The notes below the pieces were generated by a model. It did no database searches and had not been told where the DNA came from. It was given only the letters and a program-made list of their open reading frames with translations. A program made the translations under genes and the position numbers. A stretch of DNA of 64,000 bases from CAZSBB01 sp964605235 (GTDB lineage: Bacteria; Planctomycetota; Phycisphaerae; Phycisphaerales; Phycisphaeraceae), in NCBI GenBank assembly GCA_964605235.1, contig CAZSBB010000033.1:5542-69541 (forward strand), written 5' to 3'. Shown one piece after another: positions 18,700 to 26,694 of this stretch; positions within the stretch are counted from its first letter, which is position 1; the number at the start of each line of letters is the position of its first letter.

Positions 18700-19244
18700 A
18701 TGGCGGCATGCTTCGCACTGGACATTCCCCGCAGCGCGACAACAATTCAATAGACGGCGTCAGCTATCTGCCGTCGCTGGAAAGGCAGGCGTCCGTGGGT
18801 CGCATTCGCCGCGAACAGTTGCAGCCGGGGGATCATGTGTACCGCACCGCCTGGTGTGGCTGCGTGCCGTTTCATCATCACGGCATTTATGTCGGCGCCG
18901 ATGCGGTGGTGCATTACGACGGACAGCCCGGCCAGCGCACGCAGGGCAAGGTCGTGCGCACCTCGCTGGCGGAGTTTCTGGAAGGGCATTCGCTGCGCCG
19001 GCGCCGGCACCACGCGGCGGGATTGCCGCCGGCGACGGTCGTTCGCCGGGCGGTCGAGCGCGTGGGCGAGGACGACTATCACATCGTCTGGAACAACTGC
19101 GAACACTTCGCCACCTGGTGCTGCACGGGCACAGCGCGCAGCAGTCAGGTGAAACTGGTGAGCCAGGCGGCGCTGGGCGTGGCGAGCGCGGCCGTGGTGT
19201 TCCTGGCGCGCCGGGCGGTGGAGCGCCGCCGGGTGGTGCGGTGA
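18696..19244 (+). CDS. LRAT/NlpC-P60-like thiol hydrolase or acyltransferase
   Basis: A 182-residue protein of the LRAT (lecithin retinol acyltransferase-like) branch of the NlpC/P60 superfamily. 'HHHGIYVGADAVVHYDG' contains the catalytic His (His62), and 'NNCEHFATWC' the catalytic Cys135 in the diagnostic NCEHF motif. A C-terminal hydrophobic helix ('AALGVASAAVVFLARRA') could anchor it to a membrane. Such proteins act through a Cys thioester on lipids or peptides. The start is GTG 18696, overlapping the LysR stop; an internal ATG at 18708 is an alternative. The substrate is unknown. Confidence 0.8.
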   Translation: MNGGMLRTGHSPQRDNNSIDGVSYLPSLERQASVGRIRREQLQPGDHVYRTAWCGCVPFHHHGIYVGADAVVHYDGQPGQRTQGKVVRTSLAEFLEGHSLRRRRHHAAGLPPATVVRRAVERVGEDDYHIVWNNCEHFATWCCTGTARSSQVKLVSQAALGVASAAVVFLARRAVERRRVVR

Positions 19245-19257
19245 CGGTATTATGAAT

Positions 19258-19478
19258 ACGAGCCGGAAGCGTCAGCGACGGGCAGGGCGCTTGAATGCCG
19301 TGCGTTGTTCTCGTGAAGCACAGGTCGTTGGTGCACCGGGCGCCCTACCCCTCGCTCACGCTTCGGGCTCGTTATGGTGCCGACGGGCAGGGCGCTTGAA
19401 TGCCGTGCGTTGTTCTGGTGAAGCACCGGTTGTTGGTCCGCCGGGCGCCGTGCCCCTCGCTCACGCTTCGGGCTCGTT
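19258..19478. repeat. Palindromic repeat element, duplicated in tandem (family A)
   Basis: It begins with GAGCCGGAAGCGTCAGCGA (19260-19278). Two copies of a 98-base unit follow (19276-19373 and 19381-19478, period 105, about 90% identical). Each ends in TCGCTCACGCTTCGGGCTCG, an imperfect reverse complement of the beginning. It lies between the convergent stops of the LRAT-like and HEAT-repeat genes. The same left arm occurs at 45765-45790. Confidence 0.88.
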
Positions 19479-19490
19479 CGCGCGTGGGGA

Positions 19491-21410
19491 TCAATCATGC
19501 CCGGCGCGCGGCGCCACCACCTGCGCCTGATGCCGATGCGCGGCATACCAGTCGCGCAGCAGGTCCACCTGGAATTGCTGCTCGGGCATATCCGCCCACA
19601 GGTCAAGCGTGGGCGCTTCCGCAGGCAGGTAGTTCCGCAGCACCAACCACCAGCGGCCGTCGACCAGCAGATCACGCAACGTCACCGGCGCGGCGGCATC
19701 GACCCGCGCGTGAATGGCGGCCGGATCGATTTCGATGAATTCCCGGCGGGGGTCCAGCAACCAACGCAGCGCGCGGGCGTCGCCGCGCTGCAGCATGGCG
19801 AGCAACACGCTGGTGGCGGGCGCGTCGCCGCGGGTCAGCAGGTTCTCCATGAGCTGGGGCATGTCGAGCGGCTGATCTTGCTCCAACACCTCCCGGCCCT
19901 GCATCCACAAACTGATCCGCAGCATTTGCCGCATCATCCAGTTGGTTTCATCGGCGGCACGTTTTTCCAGCGCTACGGCGCCGTGCCCGGTCAGCCCCGC
20001 CAGCAACGCGCCGGCGAAACGACTGCGATCGTCGTAGCTGTGCAGCAGGCGCTCGACCAATGCTTCCTGCTGTGACTTATCCAACGCGGCGGCGGCGAGC
20101 AGACAACCGAGGTCGCGGCGCGGGGCGCTGTCGACGCTCAGCAGGTTGGGCCACAGGTCCACGCCAGCGCCCGGCTGTCGCGCCAGACTGGGCAGGCGCA
20201 GCAGGTCGGGATCGCTGGGATAGATCGGCGGCTGAATCGGCAACGGCGCGGGGGATTCGAGCAGCGCCAAACGGAGGAGCCAATCCCAGCGCGGGGCAAG
20301 GTCCAGCGTGTCGGTGGTGTCATGCGCCGCCGGGGGGGTGGGCGCGGTCGGCGTTGCCCCCAGCAATTGCAGGCAGCCGGATTGATACGCCGCCGCCGCC
20401 AGCAGCGGACGCCAGCGCGGCTCAAGCTCGGCCTGGGGCGCCAGAGCGATCAACCACGCCGGGGGCGTGCGGTGGTCGTTCAGCCGCGCCAGTGACAACA
20501 AGGCGCGCCATTGCAGCAGCAGCGTTGCGTCATCCGGCGGTGGCTGGCGCAACAGCTCAGCCAACGCGGAGGCTGCCTGGGGATCGGTGCTCTGACCCAA
20601 CAGACTGACCACCCGCAGGCGCAGCGCCGCGGGGGTCTGCTCGTTATGCAGCAGCGTCAGCAAGCCTTCGGCATGCTGGGGCTGGCGCCGAGCCGCGCGC
20701 CACAGCCGCGCCTGCGCCACCTCGGGCGGCAGTGGCAGCAATTCCGCCAGCGTGGGCCAGCTTTCGCGGGTCGGGTTGGCGTCGCCTTCCAACCAGGTCG
20801 CCAGGCGAATGGCGGCGGCGGCGATGGTGGGCTGCCCATCGGCGGAACGCTGTTCAAGCAATTGGCGGTAGGGCTCGGTGTGTCCCGCCGCCGAGGCGAG
20901 TTCCGCGAGGATGTACACGGCGTTGTAGCGCACGTCCGCATCGGTGCTGTTGGCGAGTTCGGTCAACAGGTCGAGCAGCGCGGGATCATCGGCGTGCTCG
21001 GACAGCTCGGCGAGGGTTTGCAGGGCGCTGATGCGGGCGGACGGATTGGGATCGTCCAGCACCAGCCGCAACCAGCGCAGGTACGCGGGCAGCGGGACCG
21101 GCGGAATCTTCCAGCAGCCGGCCTGATCGAGCGCGTTGACCAGTTGAACAAAGTTCTGCTCGTCGGATGTCGCCAGCAGCGCCAGCGCGCCGTCCCGCAA
21201 ACGGTCGTCGAACCGCGCTCGATGCACGAGATAGCTCAGCGCTCGTTCGCGCGTGGGCAGGTCGGCACTGGTCAGCCCGTCGAGCATCAGGTGCCGGCGA
21301 ATGTCGGGAATGAGCCAGAGCGCCAGCGGCAGCGCGAGCGTGGTGGTCACAAACAAGCTGATGATCAGGGCCGGGCTCGGACCACGGCGCTGGGGTTTAC
21401 GGGGGACCAT
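19491..21410 (-). CDS. HEAT-repeat protein with an N-terminal membrane anchor
   Basis: A 639-residue protein. ATG 21410 is preferred because GGTGGAG lies 5 bases upstream; the same frame runs on to 22394, but that part only mirrors the TolB-like gene. One transmembrane helix at about 14-31 ('LIISLFVTTTLALPLALWL') is followed by a long run of helical pairs. Segments such as 'SARISALQTLAELSEHADDP' and 'DVRYNAVYILAELASAAG' are typical HEAT repeats. The rest (about 250-639) is helical and degenerate. It is probably a scaffold facing the periplasm. It is divergent from the TolB-like gene. I recognise no specific family. Confidence 0.75.
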   Translation of the reverse strand: MVPRKPQRRGPSPALIISLFVTTTLALPLALWLIPDIRRHLMLDGLTSADLPTRERALSYLVHRARFDDRLRDGALALLATSDEQNFVQLVNALDQAGCWKIPPVPLPAYLRWLRLVLDDPNPSARISALQTLAELSEHADDPALLDLLTELANSTDADVRYNAVYILAELASAAGHTEPYRQLLEQRSADGQPTIAAAAIRLATWLEGDANPTRESWPTLAELLPLPPEVAQARLWRAARRQPQHAEGLLTLLHNEQTPAALRLRVVSLLGQSTDPQAASALAELLRQPPPDDATLLLQWRALLSLARLNDHRTPPAWLIALAPQAELEPRWRPLLAAAAYQSGCLQLLGATPTAPTPPAAHDTTDTLDLAPRWDWLLRLALLESPAPLPIQPPIYPSDPDLLRLPSLARQPGAGVDLWPNLLSVDSAPRRDLGCLLAAAALDKSQQEALVERLLHSYDDRSRFAGALLAGLTGHGAVALEKRAADETNWMMRQMLRISLWMQGREVLEQDQPLDMPQLMENLLTRGDAPATSVLLAMLQRGDARALRWLLDPRREFIEIDPAAIHARVDAAAPVTLRDLLVDGRWWLVLRNYLPAEAPTLDLWADMPEQQFQVDLLRDWYAAHRHQAQVVAPRAGHD

Positions 21411-21719
21411 GACAACTCCACCCATCGCAAGAAGCGTTTCACAACCATCAACGGGGGTATGAAAAGCATAACGGCTGGGGCGCGGCGCGGAACTCTCGAT
21501 GAAAAATGACGTCAACGCTATCCGCAGCATCAGCTTACGACGTACACGCCGCCTGCTTCCCTCGTGCAGATCGGGGTCCGGATAGCTAAAGGCGCGCTGG
21601 CCCGTTGTCCGATAAGGGTGAATACGGAAACGTCGCGGCGACATTGTGGCGGGCGGCAACGTCTGACCGATAAGCAGGTGTCGCATCGGCTGGATGGACG
21701 TGCTCAGGACCTGGCGCTC
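21411..21719. other. 309-base divergent intergenic region
   Basis: The region between the HEAT-repeat gene (minus) and the TolB-like gene (plus) should hold both promoters. I see no repeat, tRNA or clear -35/-10 pair. The plus-strand frame from 21564 lacks coding character before 21720. Confidence 0.45.
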
Positions 21720-23279
21720 ATGGCTCAACGGCTGCACAGAACCCGACGCAAGCTCGCGCTGCTGGCGCTGACCCTGCCGTTGGGATTGACCGGCTGCGAG
21801 CGTCTGCTCTCCTACACCGGCAGTTGGAACCTGAATCGGCGCGACCAGGACACGCTTGATGCGTATCAGCAGTTCCTGCGCGAGCGCGATCTGGCGGTCG
21901 CCCAGCCGGGCGCGATGACGCCGCAGCACATTCCCGCCAGCGTGGGGCAGTCGCCGCAGATGGCGGCGCCGGCGTTTGGCGCACAGACAGCACTGAACCC
22001 CATGGCGGCCCCGGTGCAGCCAGCGGGTTACACCCACGCCAACTACAACAATTACAACACCGGCTACAACGGCGGCCAACCCGTGCCCGCCAACCCCCTG
22101 CCGGCGGCGTACGGCCCGGCGCCCCTGCCGGCCCCGCGCCAGGCAGCGCCTGACTTCGTCGCCAGCAGCACCCCCGGTACCCCCACGGCTCCCGCCAACC
22201 CCGCCACGCCGCGCGCCGGGCAGCGTCCCTTGAGCGTGTTCGGCGCGATGGTCAACCAAAAGCTCAACGGCGCCGCCAGCCCGCTTGATGGCGTGGACAA
22301 CCTCACCCAGGTGTCCTTCTCCAACGAAGGCGGCGACTTCGACCCCGACATCGACCCCTCCGGCCAGTGGATCGTGTACGCCTCCACCCGCCATCGTCAG
22401 ACCAGCGACATCTACCTCCAGCGCGTCAGCGGCTCAACCGTCACCCAACTGACCAACGACCCCGCCAACGATGTGACGCCCACCTTCAGCCCCGACGGCC
22501 GACGCATCGCCTTCGCCTCCGACCGCGGCGGCAACTGGGATATCTACATCCTCGACGTGACCGGCGGCCAGCCGATTCAGATCACCGCCAGCCCCACACA
22601 GGAAATTCATCCCTCCTTCTCGCCCGATGGCCGCCACCTGGTTTACTGCAGCTATGGCGAACAGTCCGGGCAGTGGGAACTGGTGGTGGTGGATATCGAA
22701 AACCCCGCCACCCGCCGGTTCATCGGCTACGGCCTGTTCCCGCGCTGGTCGCCCACGGACAATCGCATTCTCTTCCAGCGCGCCCGTGAACGCGGCACCC
22801 GCTGGTTCAGCATCTGGACCGTCGAGCTGCGCAACGGCGAGGCCCTGCGCCCCACGGAAATCATCGCCGCCGCCAACGCCGCGGTGATCACCCCGAGCTG
22901 GAGCCCCGACGGCAAGTACATCGCCTTCTGCACCGCGGTGAATCCCGGCAATGGCGAGCAGCAGCGCCCGGCGCAGTCGGACATCTGGATCGCCACCATC
23001 GAAGGCGAGGGCCGCACGAATCTGACCGGCGGGCAGTTCGCCAATCTGCAACCCCGCTGGGGCGCCAACGGCGCGATTTACTTCATCTCCAACCGCAATC
23101 GCGGCGGAGTGGAAAACGTCTGGTCCGTCCGGCCGCAGCGCGCCATGCAAGTGGCGCAAAGCCTGGTCGAAGGAGCGGATGGAATGGCCATGACCGGCAA
23201 GGAAGCCGGCGCCGGCGGCGCGGTGGGCGCGCAGCCGGCGATGAAGGTGGAACAGTCGGCGGCCGTACCGACGCCGTAG
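21720..23279 (+). CDS. TolB-like beta-propeller lipoprotein
   Basis: A 519-residue lipoprotein. The start at ATG 21720 gives a signal peptide with lipobox LTGC (Cys at about 27). A Gln/Pro/Ala/Asn-rich linker runs from about 50-190. A six-bladed-type propeller (about 200-485) follows, with repeated WD40-like/TolB strands: 'PDIDPSGQWIVYAS', 'PTFSPDGRRIAFASDRGG', 'PSFSPDGRHLVYCS', 'PSWSPDGKYIAFCT'. The long linker before the propeller differs from classical TolB, so this is a surface or periplasmic propeller rather than proven TolB of the Tol-Pal system; no tol or pal genes are adjacent. It is followed by another lipoprotein gene. Confidence 0.82.
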   Translation: MAQRLHRTRRKLALLALTLPLGLTGCERLLSYTGSWNLNRRDQDTLDAYQQFLRERDLAVAQPGAMTPQHIPASVGQSPQMAAPAFGAQTALNPMAAPVQPAGYTHANYNNYNTGYNGGQPVPANPLPAAYGPAPLPAPRQAAPDFVASSTPGTPTAPANPATPRAGQRPLSVFGAMVNQKLNGAASPLDGVDNLTQVSFSNEGGDFDPDIDPSGQWIVYASTRHRQTSDIYLQRVSGSTVTQLTNDPANDVTPTFSPDGRRIAFASDRGGNWDIYILDVTGGQPIQITASPTQEIHPSFSPDGRHLVYCSYGEQSGQWELVVVDIENPATRRFIGYGLFPRWSPTDNRILFQRARERGTRWFSIWTVELRNGEALRPTEIIAAANAAVITPSWSPDGKYIAFCTAVNPGNGEQQRPAQSDIWIATIEGEGRTNLTGGQFANLQPRWGANGAIYFISNRNRGGVENVWSVRPQRAMQVAQSLVEGADGMAMTGKEAGAGGAVGAQPAMKVEQSAAVPTP

Positions 23280-23382
23280 GAGAGTTGGCGGCGTCACTGC
23301 ATGCCGCTTTGGTCCATCATCATCCCAGGCGTCAGGACGACGCCAACTGGGAACACCGTCCGGTGAGCGGAGGCTCATCGCC

Positions 23383-24192
23383 ATGAAAACCGTGTGGCAG
23401 GACGCCATGACAAGTGAACAGGTCCTGCTGACGCTGCTGGTCCTCCTGACCATGCTGGCGGGGGGTTGCACGTGGGTGCAGCCGGCGCCGGTGCAATCAG
23501 GTCTGGACTCGCCTTATGCAGCGCGACAACGGTGGGCGGTGGTGCCGCCGCGCAATGAGAGCGGCTCCCTGCACGCCGACAGTCTGTTGATCGCCGACAA
23601 GCTGGCGCAGCGGCTGGAAAACGCCTGGCGCATCGATGTGCTGCCGGTCAATCGCACCCTGGCGGCGATGGAGTCGCTGGGGCTTGCCGAGCTGCGCAAC
23701 GCCGGCGACGCCCAGCATCTGCTGCGCACGCTGGGCGCCGACGCCCTGGTGGTGGGCTCGATCACCGCCTGGGATCCCTACGACCCGCCGAAAGTCGGCC
23801 TGCTGCTGGAGCTTTACACCCAGCAACGGCGCGACGGCCAGGCGGTCGATCTGCGCCAACTCACCCGCGCCGCCACCGGTGGCGAAGTCACCATCAGTAA
23901 TCCCCATGAGCAACGCCCGGTGAGCATGGTCAGCGGTTTCCTTGACGCCGCCGACCCGGTGGTGAACCGGAAGCTGCGCGAGTACGCCGCCGCCCGCGGC
24001 GCGGAACAAGACGACAAGCCGCAATGGCGCGACAGCGCCGAACGCAATGGGCTGCTTAAGCCGGAATACGGCGACTGGCGGCTCTATCGCATCAGCATGG
24101 ACCTGTACGCTGAGTTCGTTTGTCACGAAATGAGCCGGCGTCTGCTGCGGGTGGAAACCAAACGCCTCGCAGTCGGATCGCCGGCGCCGTAG
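23383..24192 (+). CDS. Putative lipoprotein
   Basis: A 269-residue exported protein with a hydrophobic segment and lipobox ending in AGGC (Cys at about 29). ATG 23383 is preferred, with GCGGAGG about 10 bases upstream; ATG 23407 is also possible. The mature part begins 'RWAVVPPRNESGS' and includes 'LLRTLGADALVVGSITAWDP'. This is the pattern of proteins that assemble a 'new/old name' list for a curli/GNA1162-like or DUF-type lipoprotein fold: a Rossmann-like alpha/beta unit with a conserved VxG.I. Function unknown. It lies about 100 bases behind the TolB-like gene. Confidence 0.65.
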   Translation: MKTVWQDAMTSEQVLLTLLVLLTMLAGGCTWVQPAPVQSGLDSPYAARQRWAVVPPRNESGSLHADSLLIADKLAQRLENAWRIDVLPVNRTLAAMESLGLAELRNAGDAQHLLRTLGADALVVGSITAWDPYDPPKVGLLLELYTQQRRDGQAVDLRQLTRAATGGEVTISNPHEQRPVSMVSGFLDAADPVVNRKLREYAAARGAEQDDKPQWRDSAERNGLLKPEYGDWRLYRISMDLYAEFVCHEMSRRLLRVETKRLAVGSPAP

Positions 24193-24242
24193 CGGGCCCC
24201 TCCGAAGCATCGGAGCCGACCCGCTGACGGCGGGAGCCTCCG

Positions 24243-24560
24243 ATGTCTTACTACAGTCCTTCACAATCCCACGAAAAGCCCTGGCCGAATCCCGGCCCGG
24301 ACGGCAAGCCGCAAGCGACCGCCGAGCATCACGTCGGCGGCGAGGGTTGCCAATTGGTGCTGGTCAAACAGGGCCAGCGCTATGTCTTTCGCTACACCCC
24401 CGGCGAAGAAGCAGCTCTGCTCGATTCGCTGGCGGCGATGGCGCGTGATCCCCACAACGACCTGACCTGGTTCGACGCGGCGGTCCTGAGCCATCAGCTC
24501 GGGCGCCGACTGAGCCAGAATCTGCCCGTGTCCCCGTCCAACCAGCCCGAAGCTGCCTGA
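24243..24560 (+). CDS. Small conserved protein of unknown function
   Basis: A 105-residue soluble protein with GGGAG just before the ATG. The polar N-terminus ('SYYSPSQSHEKPWPNPG') leads to a compact alpha/beta core. In the core, 'LVLVKQGQRYVFRYTPGEE' is followed by a helix pair ending 'TWFDAAVLSHQLG'. No named domain is recognised. It lies 23 bases before the Xer recombinase and after the lipoprotein gene, probably in one transcription unit with them. Confidence 0.65.
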   Translation: MSYYSPSQSHEKPWPNPGPDGKPQATAEHHVGGEGCQLVLVKQGQRYVFRYTPGEEAALLDSLAAMARDPHNDLTWFDAAVLSHQLGRRLSQNLPVSPSNQPEAA

Positions 24561-24583
24561 AGCAGCGCGCTAAGGAAAATGCC

Positions 24584-25669
24584 ATGAACGGCCAAACCTC
24601 CCTGACGGAACAGTTCATTTCCTACCTGGCTTTCGAGCGCCACTTCAGCCAGTACACCGCGCGCTGCTATGGCGCGGACCTGCGCCAATATGAAGAGTAC
24701 CTGGCGGGTCGCCTGCAACAGACCCAGGCCAGCGCGCCGGAAACCGCAACGCCCAGCAGCCCCATGCTGAGCCTGACCCCGGCCACTGACGCGCCGGCGG
24801 CAGCCCCCAGCGACGCCAGCGCGATTTCGGGGACTCCCGCGCTGCCGACCGCCGCCAGCCATAGCCCGCTGGAACAGCGGATGCTCGACGCCGACGCCAT
24901 GACCATCCGCGCGTACCTGGCGCATCTGGATGGCTTTGGCTACAGCGCCGCCACCACCGCCCGCAAGATCGCCACCCTGCGCAGCTTCTATAAATGGATG
25001 CTCAAGCGCAACCTCGTCGGCTCCAATCCCATGGTGCTCATCCGCACGCCCAAGCAAGCCAAACGGCTGCCCAAGGCGATGACCGTCGAGCATGTCGACA
25101 AGCTGCTCAACATGCCGGACTGCCGCGAAACGCTGGGCGCTCGTGATCGCGCCATCCTCGAAACGCTGTACTCCACCGGCGTGCGCGTCAGCGAACTGGT
25201 GGACCTCAACCGCACCGATCTCGACCATGCCGAGCAAACCCTGCGCGTGCGCGGCAAGGGCAAGAAGGAACGCATCGTTCCCCTCGGTTCCCACGCCCTG
25301 GCGGCGATCCGCCACTACCTGACCCTGCTGGAGCCGGATCCCCGCTTCCGCGCCGTGCGCGAACGCAGCCTGAGCGATCCGACCATTCCGCTGTTCATCA
25401 ACAAGAATGGCGGGCGCCTGTCGAGCCGCTCGGTGCGCCGCAAGCTGGATAAGTATCTGCTCATGGCGGGCCTGGACCCCTCCATCAGCCCGCACACCCT
25501 GCGGCACAGCTTCGCCACCCACCTGCTGGAAAACGGCGCCGACCTGCGCAGCGTGCAGGAACTGCTGGGCCATCAGTCGCTGTCGACCACGCAGATCTAC
25601 ACCCATCTCTCCGCGCTGCGGATGCGCCAGGCGTACGACCAGGCCCATCCCCGCGCCGAGACGGCGTAA
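24584..25669 (+). CDS. Tyrosine recombinase XerC/XerD-like
   Basis: A 361-residue site-specific recombinase. The C-terminal catalytic domain has the full set of residues: Arg201 ('TGVRVSEL'), Lys225 ('GKGKKER'), His304 and Arg307 ('HTLRHSFATHLLE'), His330 ('LLGHQS') and the nucleophile Tyr339 ('IYTHL'). The N-terminal SAM-like DNA-binding domain is split by an Ala/Pro/Ser/Thr-rich insert at about 46-97, which makes the protein about 60 residues longer than E. coli XerC/XerD. It probably resolves chromosome dimers at dif, though the window shows no dif site that I can identify. Whether it is XerC or XerD cannot be decided. Confidence 0.9.
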   Translation: MNGQTSLTEQFISYLAFERHFSQYTARCYGADLRQYEEYLAGRLQQTQASAPETATPSSPMLSLTPATDAPAAAPSDASAISGTPALPTAASHSPLEQRMLDADAMTIRAYLAHLDGFGYSAATTARKIATLRSFYKWMLKRNLVGSNPMVLIRTPKQAKRLPKAMTVEHVDKLLNMPDCRETLGARDRAILETLYSTGVRVSELVDLNRTDLDHAEQTLRVRGKGKKERIVPLGSHALAAIRHYLTLLEPDPRFRAVRERSLSDPTIPLFINKNGGRLSSRSVRRKLDKYLLMAGLDPSISPHTLRHSFATHLLENGADLRSVQELLGHQSLSTTQIYTHLSALRMRQAYDQAHPRAETA

Positions 25670-25690
25670 GGCGTTCGCATGACGCACTTC

Positions 25691-25713
25691 GCCCTGGGTC
25701 AATGACCCGGGGC
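25691..25713. repeat. Short palindrome (family B)
   Basis: GCCCTGGGTCA and TGACCCGGGGC form an 11-bp hairpin around one base, followed by TAAATG. It lies 21 bases after the recombinase stop. The core GGGTCA-N-TGACCCGGGGCTA recurs at 31878-31901. Confidence 0.75.
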
Positions 25714-25772
25714 TAAATGCAAGAACTGCCGCCATCGGCAAATCGACGACTTCCCCCTGCTCTTTCTCCTCT

Positions 25773-25803
25773 AGCCGCGGACCTGGCGCCGCGGCTTTTT
25801 TTC
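25773..25803 (+). terminator. Rho-independent terminator
   Basis: An AGCCGCGG / CCGCGGCT stem of 8 bp with an 8-base loop, followed by six T. It is about 100 bases after the recombinase gene and is the probable end of the 24-25 kb transcription unit. Confidence 0.85.
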
Positions 25804-25862
25804 TGCGCCCAGCGCGGCTGCTTCGATCCGCATCCGTTAGCCCCGAGCTCTGCCCGAGGACC

Positions 25863-26555
25863 CTACAACCTTGGGAAATGTCCCCCCGCCACGTTCTCCA
25901 GCATGTCGCGCCGGCGCACCTGCACCTCGTGCTGACTGAGCCGGGCGATCAAGCCCGCTTCATCCAGCCGGCGCAGCACGCGCGACAGCGTTTCCCCGGT
26001 CAGGTTCAAATGGCTGGCGATGTGCTGCTTGGTGCCGGCGAAATTCAGCGTGGGCTGGGTGGCACTGGTTTCCGCCAGCACGTACCGCGCGACGCGCTCG
26101 ACCGCATCGCGCAGCACGATGTCTTCCATCAACGCCACCAGATGATGCACCCAGCGCGACATGCCGCCGAGCAGTTGCAGGCACAGGGCGTGATCGTCGC
26201 GCAGGGCGCGCATCAGCGGCCCGGCGGGCAGCAGCACGCAGGTCGTTTCCTCCAGCGCCTGCGGGGTCGCAGGCAAGGGAAATTCGCCCAGCACCGCCAC
26301 CTCGGCAAACGTCTGCCCCGGCCCGCATAAATGCAGCACATGCTCCCGCCCCCCCGGCGCCAGTCGCGCTACGCGCACCTGCCCGGTCTGCACAATGAAC
26401 ACCCCCGGCGCTGGCGCATCCTGCTGCGCGATCACCTGCCCCGCGGCGTAATGCTTGGTTCGCGCCAGGGCCGCCAGCCGCAACCGGCTGTCCACGTCCA
26501 ACCCGGCAAACAACGGGCAGTGCGCCAGCACATCCAACATGCCTTCGCTGCACAT
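25863..26555 (-). CDS. Crp/Fnr-family transcriptional regulator
   Basis: A 230-residue regulator. ATG 26555 is chosen because GGAGGG lies about 8 bases upstream; the frame continues to 26726 without support. Residues about 8-125 form a cyclic-nucleotide-binding-type beta roll ('GVFIVQTGQVRVARLAPGG'). The C-terminal winged helix-turn-helix (about 165-215) has 'TKQHIASHLNLTGETLSRVL' as recognition region, with E-x-x-SR as in Fnr/Dnr proteins. I see no Fnr-type N-terminal cysteine cluster, so it is closer to Dnr/NnrR or HcpR sensors of NO or nitrosative stress, which is inference. It is divergent from hcp, with a matching operator between them. Confidence 0.87.
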   Translation of the reverse strand: MCSEGMLDVLAHCPLFAGLDVDSRLRLAALARTKHYAAGQVIAQQDAPAPGVFIVQTGQVRVARLAPGGREHVLHLCGPGQTFAEVAVLGEFPLPATPQALEETTCVLLPAGPLMRALRDDHALCLQLLGGMSRWVHHLVALMEDIVLRDAVERVARYVLAETSATQPTLNFAGTKQHIASHLNLTGETLSRVLRRLDEAGLIARLSQHEVQVRRRDMLENVAGGHFPRL

Positions 26556-26588
26556 CTGCGGACCCTCCGGCGGGAATTTTTCGCCAGC

Positions 26589-26602
26589 TTGATCCACGTC
26601 AA
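26589..26602. promoter_or_regulatory. Fnr/Dnr-type operator
   Basis: TTGATCCACGTCAA matches the consensus TTGAT-N4-ATCAA with one change. It lies between the divergent Crp/Fnr regulator (centre about 40 bases from its ATG) and hcp (about 99 bases from its ATG). Confidence 0.7.
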
Positions 26603-26694
26603 AGTGCCGGCCCACCCGGCTCGTCATCATATGACCAATCGCTCGCCTGTGCGGGCAAAATGACCACCCGGACTTCTCGCCAAGGACACCTTTC

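Noticed and set aside
19276..19478. CRISPR-like tandem repeat
   Set aside because: There are only two 98-base units with no short regular spacers and no cas genes; it is a duplicated palindromic element.
21411..22394. N-terminal extension of the HEAT-repeat frame
   Set aside because: It only mirrors the TolB-like gene on the other strand. The SD at 21410 and the membrane anchor mark the true start.
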